Assembly (NCBI GenBank): GCA_021397845.1
Contig: CM038044.1
Span: 104,530,942 to 104,594,941 of the forward strand
Length of the DNA stretch: 64,000 bases
From: Areca catechu
Lineage: Eukaryota; Streptophyta; Magnoliopsida; Arecales; Arecaceae
Reading direction: 5' to 3'
The position numbers and the translations under genes were made by a program. This document shows, piece by piece, positions 1-12,313 of the stretch (position 1 is its first letter; the number at the start of each line of letters is the position of its first letter). The notes under the pieces were generated by a model, which saw nothing but the letters and a program-made list of their open reading frames with translations, was not told where the DNA came from and did not search any database.

Positions 1-239
1 ATGATGTGGTCTTGAGTCTTCAGTATACTTGGACAGGACTCAAAAAAATAAAATTAGCACAACATGAGCTGACTAGCACTAGACTGAACTAGCTCAACAT
101 GAGCTGACTGATATAGGACTCAAGTAAAGATAACTTAGATGAACTAAGCTTTATTAAAAATGGACTTGAATGTAACTAAGTAATCCATAGAGGGTTGAGA
201 AGCCTCTATCTTATTCTGGTGCCTCTGCTGTCCCCACCA
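1..239 (-). mobile_element. Family A LTR, partial (left arm)
   Basis: The reverse complement of this stretch matches the first ~240 bases of the family A LTR at 4512-5968, starting with TGGTGGGGACA at position 239 and running off the left edge of the window. The match includes the two AGCTCAACATGAGCTGAC-like blocks (about 60-115) and the GTCTTGAGTCTTCAG block at 9-23. It is the outer end of the left, minus-strand arm of the inverted structure. About 1.2 kb of the LTR should lie left of the window. Confidence 0.85.
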
Positions 240-790
240 AATCTCCCAGGATGGGAGGAACATGACTCTGTCGAGTGGAGTTTAGGCTGGCTCACATATC
301 TCTCGAGGAGGTCTAGGCTGAGGTGATGCAAGTCCTCTCAAGAAATCCATGAATCGTTCGACTTTGGCTGGCCTTGCCATCGGACCAGGAAGCATTGATA
401 GCCATGGCCTCAGGTCATTATGGCTTGATCATCCAAGATACGCTCGATCTGTTCTCCTCTCTCAGGCTAATTTATTGGTGGACACTCTGGATTAGGGTCA
501 CTCACAATGGAAGGAGTAGGTCCAAAGGCCTCACTAGGTATCACTGCCGGTTCCCTATACTCAACCAGGTCTGCAATATTGAAGGTAGAACTAATGCCCA
601 AATTCGGAGGCAAATCTAACACATAGGCATTTGGTCCAACCCTCTCTATCACTTTAAAAGGTCTGGCTCTATGAGCATGAAGCTTCTTTTAGGCCTAAGC
701 CTAACCATGATAGAATCCACTACATCAAATTTCTTGGCTCTTCTTTTGGTATTAGCCAGCTCGATTTAAGATTAGTGCAAGCGGTGAACA
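240..790 (-). pseudogene. Integrase C-terminal/chromodomain remnant, left arm of A
   Basis: Minus-strand translation around 467-652 reads NAYVLDLPPNLGISSTFN, followed by LVEYREPAVIPSE. These are the same phrases as in the integrase C-terminal domain of the intact relative B' (44900-45030). The downstream chromodomain part (about 250-460) is broken by stops and frame changes. The fragment sits directly before the LTR, as expected at a chromovirus pol 3' end. No catalytic integrase residues remain, so it cannot act as an integrase. Confidence 0.75.
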
Positions 791-1015
791 TGATGGGCAC
801 ATGTAGACTCCTGACTGATGATGCAAAGGACTCATACCAACACCTAACAGACTCGACTATGCATTCCTATTGAATGAGGTTTATTAGGTCTTAACAACAA
901 CTTGGGTATGGGGCTTGAGTGGTGGTTGATGTATGACATGCAGAAGAAAATTTGCTAGTAACTCCTAATAGATGCTAGAGGGTCTGCCAAAAGTAGGTAC
1001 CAAATGGGATGGGCT

Positions 1016-2440
1016 CTACAGATTCTTGCAACCTAGTAACCTCAACAAAATGTAACCTAATAGTTCTAGATATATAGAAGACTCAAGAAAGGGTAGGAAA
1101 TAGGAAGGGAATTCAGGGACTGGTTCTGGACTAAAGAGACTGACCTTAATGTATGAGCATTGGGTTATGTGTTTAGGCAAGAAAAGGTCCATGCTATGGA
1201 AGGATGGGTCAACAATTTCTGGGAAGAGGTCCTCAATGGGAACTATGGGAGGGAGCTCATCCTGGGGGTACTGATTCAAAGAGATCAGGTCCATAATAAC
1301 TTCTTCTGGTTCTTGTATTTTAGGACTAGCTCTATAATTTGGCTCTCCTCCATGGTTTTCTCAGGTAAGGTTCTAGCAGTAATATCTAAGTTCTCCTCCT
1401 CTAATTGTTCTTCCACTACAGGTTCCTCTACTAGACTAAACTCATAGGTGGTCTCTTTAGATGTCTTAGGAGTTTCTTTCTCTAAATTTTCAAGGGGTTC
1501 ATCCTCTTCAAAGCCTTCTCCTTCGTATTTATCTACTAAACTAGGATCAGCCTCATACACTTCTACCTCGGGCTCATTAATAGGTTTTGGGATCTTTTCC
1601 TTGCAAACTAATGGGATAGGAGTAGTAGGCTGGTCTAAAAGAAGTCGGCTAGGTTTGGACTTAGGCTCAAGGGAATTAACCTTGTTGGACTTAGATTGAC
1701 TGATCATGAGTTCCCTCTGATATAACTCGAATTCCCTAGCTAGGTGATAGGCTTCCTCTAGGTCTTGAATTTGCCAATGAAATAGCTCCCACTGTATATC
1801 CCTATGCAGGCCATCTAGAAATCTAGCCATGATCTTAGACTCAGGTTCGACTGTGTTACATTTCCTACTAAACTCATTAAATTGGTCAATGTACTCCAAC
1901 ACAATCATGTTCCCTTATTTCAATTTGTACCATTGGTCTAAAAGTTTGTATTCATAAGATTCACCTAGGTACTCTTCTCTCAATTTACTTCTCATGGCTT
2001 TCTAGGTATGTATTTCATTTTCCCATTGATAACATTCATCCTCAGTACGTTCCCAATGTTGGTTGGCATATCTGATTAACCCATGTGCAACCAAACTAAT
2101 CTTTTCTAACTCTGACATCCCAGTATACTCAAAGTGCTGATCCATCATATCCTCCCATTCAGTATACACATTAGGATATGGTCTTCCATCAAACAGGGGT
2201 GCATAAGCTTGGGTGCTCCTATGGTTAGGTTCTAAGGATAGATCATGATATGGGGTTCTCCAAAGGTTGGGCTCCCTATATGGCTCAAAGTATTGGGTTC
2301 TCCTAGGATTGGACTCCCTATATGGGTCAGAGTATTGGGTTCTCCTAGGGTTGGACTCCCTATATAGGTTTGGGGTTCCCCTAGGTTCAGCCTCATAGTA
2401 AGGGTCACGATGAGGGGCTCTCCTAGGATGGGGAGGTGAC
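1016..2440 (-). pseudogene. Gag remnant with acidic spacer, left arm of A
   Basis: Read on minus, this starts with Arg/Pro-rich repeats (2440-2232, recurring ESNPRRTQY-type units). It then gives a Retrotrans_gag-like core (about 2230-1700; MARFLDGLHRDIQWELF parallels the SRFRAGLREDIKRELF stretch in B' gag), then an acidic region rich in Glu/Pro (1700-1290), then a tail reading PPIVPIEDLFPEI (1290-1016). The longest open piece is 1285-1908 (207 aa); stops and shifts separate the others. No CCHC knuckle is visible. It is followed directly by the integrase tail, with pol absent. Confidence 0.7.
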
Positions 2441-3120
2441 TCAAGTCCTAGGTCATCATGACCCTTATTATGATACTGAACCTAGGAGGACCCCAAACCC
2501 TGTCCCTACCATGAGGTTGAACCTAGGAGAGCCCATCGTCATGACCCATACTATGATACTGAATCTAGGAGGATCCCAAACCCTGATCCATACCTTGAGG
2601 CTGAACCTAGGAGAGCCCATCGTCATGACCCTATCCCTAAGGTTAGTCCTAGAAGGACCAATCAGGATTTTGTAGACCAGGAAGATAGATCCTATTTACC
2701 CACATCCTATAAGCCTAGTATACCCACAACCTATAGATCTTATGACTCCAAATCCTATGAACCTAGAACCTATGAATCCAGAACCTATGAACCTAGATCC
2801 TATGACTCTAGATCCCATGATCATAGATCCTATGCACCCACACCATATAAGCCCAGTAGACCCAAGACCCATAGAGCTGAACCTAAATCCTATGGGCCCA
2901 GAGAGCCCATAACCCCTAGGTATCAGCCTAGTACTAGTCATGCTTCCCCTAGTCAACTTGAACCCCATAGGATTAGTATCTCTAAATATGAACCCAGTAG
3001 TGAGCCACTACCCCTTATACAACCTGAACCTACTAGGAGTAGTACCCATAATCAGAGACTAGAACCTAACCAATTTCCTACTAGCCGACCTTCTCTAACC
3101 ATTCCTAAGATTCACAAGGC
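2434..3120 (+). pseudogene. Arg/Tyr/Pro-rich gag N-terminal repeats, right arm of A
   Basis: The plus strand consists of short imperfect repeats built on ATGAACCTAGAACC and GAACCTAGGAGGACCCC. In one frame they read as (Y/D)xEPRRTPNP units and then SYEPRTYESRTYEPRS-type units, ending in a Ser/Pro stretch. It corresponds to the low-complexity N-terminal part of gag seen on minus at 2232-2440 but is much longer here. The gag core of the left arm is missing on this side. Function of such repeats is unknown. Confidence 0.6.
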
Positions 3121-3136
3121 TTACATTAATGCGAAA

Positions 3137-3778
3137 GTGTATGAAGTTGATGTGAGCCTAGTGGATGAGTATGAGGGAGAAGAGGAGACACCTTTAGTAG
3201 ACCTCGAATTAGCTGACCCAGTAGATACCCAGGTAGAAACCAACCCAGAGCTAGTTGACCTTGACCACATCCAACCTAAAGCTATAGTGGAAGAACAAAT
3301 AGAGGAAGAGAACCTAGGTACTACTGCTAGAGCCTTACCTGAGGAAACCATAAAGGAGAGCCAAATTATAGAGTCTAGTCCAAAAATACAAGAACTAGAA
3401 GAATTTATTAAGGACCTGATCTCTTTGAATCAATACCTTCAAGATGAGCCCCCTCCTATAGTTCCCATTAAGGACCTCTTTCCCGAAATTGGTGACCCAT
3501 CCTTCCATTATGCAAACCCTGTAAATATAGCTCAACCTCGTAAAGTTAACCTCATTAGTATAGGATTAGTTCTTGACACCCCATTTTTTATTCTACTTTA
3601 TCCAACTAACCCGGAACCTTTTTCTCTACCCTACCAAACTAATTATGAACCCACTTCCTATTTCCTACCCTTTCCTGAGTTTTCTCATGTGTCTAGAACT
3701 ATTAGGTTACATTTTGTTGAGGTTACTAGGTTGCAAGGATCCATAGAGCCCATCCCATTTGCTACCTACTTTTGGTAG
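3137..3778 (+). pseudogene. Acidic gag spacer ORF, right arm of A
   Basis: An open stretch of 213 codons begins with YEVDVSLVDEYEGEEETP and carries ARALPEETIKESQIIES and PPIVPIKDLFPEIGDPSFH. The left arm has recognisable counterparts (ARTLPEKTMEESQIIE; PPIVPIEDLFPEI). The composition is acidic and Pro-rich with no enzyme motif. In B' the equivalent place (41760-41810, NLVEEYEGEEEPNES) lies between the zinc knuckles and protease, so this is gag-pol linker kept in a pol-deleted element. It ends at a stop shortly before the integrase tail. Confidence 0.65.
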
Positions 3779-3989
3779 ACCCTCTGGCACCTACTAGGAG
3801 TTACTAGCAAATTTTATTCTGCATGTCATCCATCAACCATGACTCATGCCCCCATGCCCAAGTGGTAGTTAAGACCTAATAAACCTCCTTAGTCGAGTCT
3901 GTAAGGTATAGGTTTAAGTCCTTTGCATCATCTTGTTAGGAGTCTGCATGTGCCTAGCATGTTCACCACCCGCACTAATCTTAAAACAA

Positions 3990-4511
3990 CTGGCTAATTC
4001 CCGAAGAAGGGTCAAAGAATTTGATGTAGTGGATTCTATCTTGGTTAGGCTTAGGCCTAAAAGAAGCTTCATGCTCGTAGAGCTGGACCTTTTAAAGTGA
4101 TAGAGAAGGATTGGATCAAATGCCTATGTGTTAGACTTGCCTTCGGATACGGGCATTAGTTCTACCTTCAATATTACAGACCTGGTTGAGTATAGGAAAC
4201 CGGCAGCGATACCTAGTGAGGCCTTTGGACCTATTCCTTTTCATTGTGAGTGACCCTAACCCAGAGTGTCCACTAACAAATTGGCCTGAGAGAGGAGAAT
4301 GGATTAAGCGTATCCTGGACGATCAAGCCATCACGACCTAGGGCCGTGACTATCAACGCTTCCTAGTTCGATGGCAAGGCCAGCCAGAGTCAGATGATTC
4401 ATGGATTTCTCGAGAAGACTTGCAACACCTTAACCCAGACCTTCTTGAGAGATATGTGAGCTAGTCTGATCTTTACTCGACAAGGTCGAGTTTCTCCCAC
4501 CCCGGGAGAAT
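3990..4511 (+). pseudogene. Integrase C-terminal/chromodomain remnant, right arm of A
   Basis: Broken plus-strand frames give the same order as B' 44780-45310: a basic SILVRLRPKRSFML-type segment, SNAYVLDLPSDTGISSTFN-like text, a (V)EYRKPAAIPSEAFGP segment, and a chromodomain tail. Stops are present at several points. The segment ends in CCCGGGAGAAT just before the LTR at 4512; the same block precedes the B' 3' LTR (45305-45315), so it probably holds the polypurine tract. Confidence 0.7.
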
Positions 4512-5968
4512 TGGTGGGGACACCAAAGGCACCAGAATAAGACAAAAGCTTTTCAACCCTCTATGTATTGATCAATAATTTATGAATCCATCTGTAATAA
4601 GGGCTTAGCCCATCTGAGTCCATTTTAGTTGTTATTTGAGTCTTTTGAGTTGTTATTTCAGTTCTGTACTAGTCAGCTCATGTTGAGCTAGTTCAGTCCA
4701 ATGCTAGTCAGCTCATGTCGAGCTAATTTTATTTTTTTGAGTCCTGTCCAAGCATACTGAAGACTCAAGACCAGATCATACAAGTGAAGACCAAGTCCAA
4801 CCTGATTGAAGACATGAAAGTTGAGCCCAAGTCCAACCCAGCTTAAAGATTTGAAGACCCCAGGAGGAAAATTCAGAAAACCCTAATTCCTTACAGATGC
4901 CCTCCATATGCCCAGATTCCCTTCCAGATGCCAAAATATATTCATAGACCAAGGCATCAATGATTCCAGAGGTCCACCTATATCCTAGCCCAAAGAAATC
5001 AAGCCCAGGTGCTAAGCCCAAGTCCCTAAGAAGCAAGATACCAAGGAATATTCCTACTACCTGGCTATCAGGCCACCCTAGCTTCCAGAGGCCCAAGCCC
5101 ATGCGCCCAAGCCCCTTTGGACCAGTCTCTTGCTGCTCTTAGAAGCCCAACATGCCCCCCTAGGCATCCTTGGAGAGTTGACCAAGTCAAGAGAATTTTT
5201 AGGGATTTTTTCTGCCTAATGTTACCTTGTATTCTTAGTTAGCGTTTGAAAGGGAGAAGAAGTCCTATGTAAAGTCTAAAGTACCCTTACTTGGGGCCCA
5301 AGGTTAAGGGTCTATTTAAGGGACCCTAGCCTCTTGTATAAAACTTGATTTTTGATATGAAATAAATCTTGAGTTCTTATATTGTTTTGTGTGATTATCC
5401 TGCTGTGTGCATAAAGGGGTTTGAGAGTTCTTCTTCCCGGTGTTTGCAACCATCTTCCTGCCGCTAACCATCCTTCCAGCCCCCTCCAAAACTTTCTTTC
5501 CTTTGCTATTTTTCTTTATTTTCTTGATTTCCTTTGAGTTTTCTAACCCTTGACAAGTCATTTGCAGGTCCCCGAGTTCCTACGAATCCAACAACTCCAG
5601 CCAAGCCTCAATCGGACCACCGAGCAAAAAGCCGGGTATCCGCGGGTCTTTGGCTCGGTTATCCAGGCCGCATCCATCGAGGAATGAGAGATCCCTTCGC
5701 TGCGATCTTCATCGGGTGCTTCAGATGTTGTCAGGTACACCCCCTCTACCTCCAGTCTTTATATTGTAGGAGAACTTGCCCTAATAGAGGCTTCTCAGCC
5801 CCGGCGATCCTTCATTAGTACTTTTCTAGGTTCTAATCTGCATGCTTGGCTTCAAAAATTCATACAAAATTTCCTACAACTAATTTTGATATGAAATTAG
5901 GGAATTAATCACCTAACCCCACATATAAAACATACAAAAAGAATTTCATGCATATTAGTCCCGCATCA
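4512..5968 (+). mobile_element. Family A LTR, complete (1,457 bp)
   Basis: Begins TGGTGGGGACACC and ends CCCGCATCA, with a second copy at 17425-32098 (interrupted) fixing both ends. A TATA-like TATTTAAGGG lies near 5311, followed by TTGTATAAAAC. Directly after the LTR, E integrase sequence starts (CAGCTATCAGCCCC at 5975), so its right edge is an insertion junction; the expected duplication would be ctctc (5969-5973), with its partner left of the window. Confidence 0.9.
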
Positions 5969-6031
5969 CTCTCCCAGCTATCAGCCCCATGGCCATTGTC
6001 CAATGGGAAATGGACATCCTAGGTCCCTTTC
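5969..6031 (+). pseudogene. E integrase fragment, first piece
   Basis: Reads QLSAPWP and, after a frame change, QWEMDILGPF. This corresponds to QLSAPWPFAQWGMDLLGPF in C integrase, the segment holding the first catalytic Asp of the DDE triad. It is cut by D at the duplicated ctttc and continues at 15778. Confidence 0.8.
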
Positions 6032-8396
6032 TGTAGGGTTTGATGGCAAGGCGGAAACATAGATTTCAAAATTTTTATTTTTATCTTTTGAAATCTTCAC
6101 CAAACCTTTAACCCAAGATCTCCTTAAAAGAATTAAAACATATAAAATGTATATATAAGATTTAATCTCAAATTAAGATACTAACCTGTATCACAAAATC
6201 CAAACTCTGAATCTCCACCAGGTGCCCAAATGTTCACCCTCCAATGGTGATCCACACAGAAAAAGATGAAGACAACAATTTCTAGTTCTTGGCTCCTCTT
6301 CTTGAATTCTTTTTCAAGAATTCAATTCTTGGACTCTTAGGTTGAAATTTTCTTTCTTGAAAATTTCTTTTCTTCCTTCTTTCCTCTTCTTGAATTTTCT
6401 TCAAGAATTCCCTTTCTTGAATCCCTTTTCTTGAATTAAATTGGAAGAAAAATTAAGACAAGCAAAGTCTTAATTCAAGAAGGAAAAGAAGAAGAACAGA
6501 TCCTTTCCTTTTTCTTTCCTTTACCGTTCAAGACCTTCTTCTTATTCTTATTTAGGGTCAGAGTTTCGACAGAGGATACCTCTGTAAGGGAAACAATACC
6601 CAACAAGAACAAGGGGAAGGAGTATTCTGGAGAGGAAGAAAGGGAATTGGATCTCTGAATTATGTTATGTGAAAACCCCCGAGAACCCAACCCTATTTAT
6701 AGATCTCAGAGGGGTGTCATCTCAAAACAACGCAACCCTCTGAAACCCCAGGGATCACGATCCCTCATTCCTTACGCGTCCCCTCAACCAAAAATCATGA
6801 TTCTCTGATTTAATTTTCGTTTTTCCGACGAGGAGGACTCTCGAAAAAACTTCAGGAAGAATCGTGACTTCTGGAGACGGATTTGCGACCGAAAAGCGAC
6901 GGATCTTTTCCTTAATTTTTTCTGGCCATCAGATCCAGATCCAAGGGTTCCAGACAAGGATCTGAATCACCCCTTTTTCAGATATTTCTCCGATGTTTAT
7001 TTTCTTTCTCACGCGTTTTAAGAGTCCACGCGCGTGGACTCTCTTTCTTGGCACGCGCGGGTGAGAAAAGGGAGGGGGCGGCTTGGAGAGAGGGTCTCAG
7101 TGAACTAAATTCACTTGGGTTCAGCCATGGGTTAGCCCAATGTCCTAAAAATTAAATTGGACCTTAATCTGGTTCAAGTAGAACCCAATTAAGCCTAATT
7201 CGGAACCAAATTTGAATCTGATTCGAATAGAAATTTGGTCTGCAACACATGCTAGTGTGTTTATCCTGCAAACATGATTTAATTCCAAATTAAATCCTTC
7301 ATCAATTTTCTTTTGTGTGTGACCCATTGGGTTCCACACCTAGCCAGCAGTAGGTCCGAGTTCTATTTGTCTTAATTCGGTTAGATCTCAACTAAGCCGA
7401 TTTAGGTCAACTTAAACTAGCTCGACTCGGTCAATTAGAATCCAATTCAAATTAACTGATTTGAATTACCATGACTCAATCATATACCTACAAGTCAAGA
7501 TTGACGTCTAGCAACGTATCATGTCTACTCGGAAGATGTAGAATTTTGGTGGAATTACCAAAATACCCTTCAGTGGTGAGTTACCGGGCAATTCAGTCTT
7601 TTGATCAACTTGCATCCCGAATATGATTATGAATATGGATACTTGTCAAATCCAATTTCATATTCATCCCTAGCTCAATCTTTATAATGATGATTCATTA
7701 ATGAACCATTAGAAAATAACTCTAATGTTCATACTTTGATCAAAGGTTTCCTGAATCCATCATTTGAAATTAGCTGGATGCTATTCCCTCTTACTAGGGC
7801 TGATCAATTCCTTGTTGACCTACTCACAACCTCCATATACAATCCACCATAACCAGTATCACCTCGTGCATGACTCAGTGTCATGATTGATTGTGAACCA
7901 AAATATGGATTCATATATATAAGGTACTATGGTAGTCTCAGGTCAAAGGACCACATGCACTACTCCCACTATGAGAATTATCTATTGACAAACAGATAAG
8001 GTTCCATTAGATATTCTCAATCAGGATCAATTCAGTGAACTCATTCTCTAATGAACACTCGCATCCTAGTATTAGTGTCAAACACAAGTGACTGTGAGAT
8101 CAGTCACCCTCATCACAAAACATATATAGGATGTGCTGGCCTTGCCGGAAACATTGATCCCCAACTCAATGTCCCATAGACCAGGAATATTTTAGATTAG
8201 GGTTTTAAGGCTTTAGGTCTCACTGGTATGATCTCATCATAACCCTAGAACCATAGCCCTAATCTATGGGGTTCATCATAAAATCAAAAAGACACAGCAA
8301 ATGATGAAAATAATGCCTTTATTATAAAATGTCAATTCATTGATTTTGGGATCAAAATTACAATATTTCAATTGGCTTTCAGGGCACAATCTTTCA
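6032..8396 (-). mobile_element. D 3' LTR (2,365 bp)
   Basis: On the minus strand this is the downstream LTR. A minus-strand TATA box (TATAAATAG, 6693-6701) matches the one in the other LTR. The 65-aa-scale open frames inside it do not resemble proteins; I see only LTR sequence here. Confidence 0.95.
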
Positions 8397-8410
8397 ATCT
8401 CCCACTTGCA
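8397..8410 (-). other. D polypurine tract
   Basis: The minus strand reads GCAAGTGGGAGAT immediately before the 3' LTR start (TGAAAGATTG). A short purine-rich run at this place is the expected primer for plus-strand DNA synthesis. Confidence 0.75.
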
Positions 8411-11400
8411 CTAAAGCCAATCGCCTTTAAATCTTAACCCCATACAATCAAGGTGGTGATCAAACTCTCGCTGTGATAGAGCCTTAGTGAACGTGTCTGC
8501 TATGTTGTTCTTCGTTTCTACCCTTTTAATGCAGACTTCTTGTCTTTCGACAATCTCTCGAACGAGATGGAAGCGTCTCAGAATGTGCTTTGATTTGTGA
8601 TGAGCTCTTGGTTCCTTTGCTTGAGCAATAGCCCCCGTATTATCACAGTAAAGTGATACTGGACCTTCAATCTTAGGAACTATGCCCAACTCTGATATGA
8701 ACTTCTTCATCCAGACAGCTTCCTTGGCAGCTTCACTAACAGCAATGTACTCTGCCTCAGTTGTTGAGTCAGCTACAGTTTGCTATTTAGAACTTTTCCA
8801 GCTTACAGCTCCTCCATTATGGGTAAAAACATACCCAGATATAGATTTGCTGTCATCTGGATCTGATTGAAAACTAGAATCTGAATAAGCTTCTAGTTTA
8901 AGATCAGATCCTCCATATATTAGAAAAATATCCTTAGTTCTTCTTAAGTACTTAAGAATATTTTTCACAGCCTTCCAATGATCCTCTCCTGGATCAGCCT
9001 GAAACCTGCTGGCTATACCTAAGGCATATGCCACATCAGGCCTAGTACATAACATAGCATACATAATAGACCCTACTGTCGAAGCATAAGGTATAGAATT
9101 CATTCTATTTCTTTCTTCAGGTGTCTTAGGAGACATCTTCTTAGAAAGATGTATGCCATGACCAATAGGTAAGTAACCTCTTTTACTTTCCTCCATGCTA
9201 AATCTTTTTAGCACTTGGTCAATGTACCTAGACTGGGATAAACCTAGCATCCTCCTAGATCTATCTCTATAGATCTTGATGCCTAGTATATAAGATGCTT
9301 CTCCCAAGTCTTTCATGGAAAACTGTTTAGATAACCATACCTTGACTGATTGTAACATTAAGATATCATTTCCAATGAGGAGTATGTCATCTACATACAG
9401 AACCAAGAAAACTATGGCACTCCCACTAGTCTTCTTGTACGCACAAGGTTCATCCTCATTTTTGATAAAGTCAAATTCTTTGACTGTCTTATCAAATCGG
9501 ATGTTCCAACTCCTAGATGCTTGCTTTAATCCATAAATAGATTTCTTTAGCCTACATACCTGATTGGGTTTAGTCTCCAAGACAAAACCTTCTGGCTGTG
9601 ACATATAAACCTCTTCCTCAAGGAAACCATTGAGGAATGCAGTTTTCACATCCATCTGCCAGATTTCATAATCATGATATGCTGCTATAGCAAGCATGAT
9701 CCGAATAGATTTGAGCATGGCAACAGGAGAAAATGTTTCATCATAATCTATTCCCTGTTTTTGTCTGAAACCCTTAGCCACTAATCTGGCTTTATAAGTT
9801 TCAACTTGGCCATCTGCCCCAATCTTTTTCTTATAGACCCATTTGCATCCAATAGGGTTAACACTCTCTAGTGCATCAACCAAAGTCCAGACTTGGTTGA
9901 CATACATGGAGTCCATTTCGGATCTCATGGCTTCCATCCATTTGTCTGAGTCACTACTTATGACAGCATCCGTATATGTTAGAGGCTCATCATTATCAAT
10001 GATTCGGGCTTCATTATTTTCAATAATGAACCCATACCTTTCAGGTGCATGTCGCACTCTATCAGACTTATGGATAGGAGTGGTGTGTTCAGGTTCTATA
10101 CTAACTGTGTTATGATTTTGTTGAGATGTATCTACTTGTTGAACTTCTTCAAGTTCAATATTTCTCCCACTGCCCTTTTGTAGGATGAATTCTTTTTCCA
10201 TAAAAATGGCATGCCTACTGACTAAAACCTTTTGTTCAGTAGGGTGGTAGAATAGATATCCTATACTATCTTTGAGATATCCAACAAATAGACATTTTTC
10301 TGCTCTAACATCAAGCTTTTGTCCAAAATTTCTTTTAACATAAGCTGGACATCCCCATATCTTAAGGTGCTTAAGATTGGGTTTCTTTCCCCTCCATAAC
10401 TCATATGGAATGATAGATACAGATTTGGATGGTACTCTATTCAAAATATTAGCCGCTGTTTCCAAGGCATATCCCCAGAAAAAAATAGGTAAGTCTGTGA
10501 AGCACATCATGGACCGTACCATATTTAATAAAGTACGATTTCTCCTTTCAGCAACACCATTTAATTGTGGTGTGTAAGGAGGAGTCCATTCAGAGATGAT
10601 TCCCTTTTGTTTAAGGTGATCAAGAAACTCGGTGGATAAGTATTCACCTCCTCTATCTGATCGAAGGATCTTAATACTTTTTCCCGTTTGTTTCTCTACC
10701 ATACTTTGATACTCTAAAAATTTTTCAAAAGCTTCGGACTTATGTTTCATTAGATACACAAATCCGTACCTTGAAAAATCATCAGTGAATGTGATGAAAT
10801 ATGAGTATCCACCCTTGGCCTGAGTTGTCATAGGTCCACATACATCAGTGTGTATGAGTCCTAATAACTCTGTTGTCCTTTCATTATGTCCACTAAATGG
10901 AGTCTTGGTCATTTTACCCATGAGACATGATTCACAAGTTTCTAATGATTCATAGTCATAAGGATTAAGGAATTTTTCCTTGTATAACTTGTTAATCCTC
11001 TGCTCACTAATATGTCCAAGACGACAGTGCCAAAGTAAAGTATTGTTTACTTCATCTCTTTTTCGTTTATTACTAACATGTAGTATATTGTCATCAGAAG
11101 ATAAAGTTAAGAGACCATTGCAAAATATGCCATTAAATATTATTTCATTAGAAAAACTGATTGAGCAGCCACTGCTCATTACATTCATAATATATCCTTG
11201 TTTAAGTAACAAGGGTACAGATATGATGTTTCTAATAATTCTAGGCATAAAATAACAATTTTTTAACTCTAAAATATTCCCAGAAGGCAGCTTCAACATA
11301 TAAGTCCCTACAGCTTCTGCTTGGATGGAATCTCCTCCAGGACCGTAGAGCTCGAAGTCGCCTTCCTTCAAAACTCTAATGTTCTGTAGTCCCTGCAATG

Positions 11401-12313
11401 ATTTGCAGATATGATGACCACAAGCAGTATCCAATACCCAAGAGTTTGAATTAGAAGAGTCTAATGACAAAATTGCATGTATCTCATACATACCTTTTGG
11501 TGCATCACTAGCACCAGGCTTCACACTTGCAAGGTAAACCTTGCAGTTTCTTTTCCAGTGACCCAGCTTGCCACAATGAAAGCAGGTCATTTATCCGGAG
11601 GCCTTCTTTCCTTTCTTTTTCTTGATGCCCCCTTTTGGGTTTAACCTCCTCTTGGAACCCTTTTTGCCTATTTTCTTCTTGTTTACACCATCCACAAGAA
11701 GAAGTGGAGCCTTATTTTTCTTTAAATGGCTCTCTGCTATTTTTAACATATTCAACAGCTCAGGTAAGGAAGTATTAAGTTTGTTCATATGATAATTAAG
11801 AACAAACTGTGAAAATGACTCTGGGAGTGACTGCAGGATTAAATCCTGATTCAACTCCCCATCCATAACAAAACCCAATCGACCCAATCAGGTGATTAGG
11901 TCAATAACCTTTAATACATGGTCTTGTACGGATGTACCTTCTATCATCCTTGCATGGAATAACTGCTTAGATATTTCATATCTTGCAGTTCGACTATGTT
12001 CTCCATAAAGTTCTTTTAAATTGAGCAATATGGAGTTTGTGTCCATGCTTTCATGTTGCCTCTGTAACTCATTGGTCATAGAGGCAAGCATTATACACTT
12101 GACAGTAAGTGAGTCATTTTGCCACGTGTTATATGTGGTCTTATCCTCTTGCGAGGCATCTTCCCCTAATGGTTCCAAGGTTGGGGTATCAAGAATATAA
12201 GAAATTCTTTCTTGGCTGAGTACTATCTTCAGGTTTCTCAACCAATCAACATAGTTTGGTCCAGTCAATTTATTTGCATCAAGAATGCTACGAAGTGAGA
12301 GTGAAGATGCCAT
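8411..12313 (-). pseudogene. D gag-pol polyprotein with three in-frame stops
   Basis: One continuous frame of 1,301 codons runs from ATG at 12313 to the stop at 8411, broken only by TGA (11888-11890), TAA (11591-11593) and TAG (8783-8785); there is no frameshift. Order: gag (SLRSILDANKLTGPNYVDWL), CCHC knuckle (CFHCGKLGHWKRNC near 11580), protease (WVLDTACGHHI, with DTA in place of the usual DTG/DSG), integrase (HTDVCGP, SDRGGEY, GVAERRNRTL giving D, D and E), RT (LYVDDILLIG) and RNase H (YSDSSFQSD, then AEYIAVSEA after the TAG). All three stops could be simple transitions (CGA or TGG, CAA, CAG to stop), consistent with decay of methylated cytosines. As read it makes only a truncated gag. Confidence 0.93.

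Larger units (their letters stand above)
1..5968. repeat. Large inverted repeat of two pol-less family A elements
   Basis: Positions 1-2433 (read on minus) and about 2434-4779 (read on plus) carry the same landmarks in mirror order: LTR start at 239 and at 4512, chromodomain/integrase tail, a noncoding junction (780-960 and 3790-3970), an acidic gag spacer, and Arg/Pro/Tyr-rich gag repeats meeting near 2433. Both arms lack protease, RT, RNase H and most of integrase, with the same junction, so the deletion came before the duplication or belongs to a non-autonomous family. The arms are unequal: the left keeps the gag core, the right has an extended repeat domain in its place. Similarity is highest in the LTR portion. 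Confidence 0.8.

Noticed and set aside
374..619. Plus-strand 81-codon frame near the left edge
   Set aside because: It is the reverse strand of the integrase/chromodomain remnant of A.
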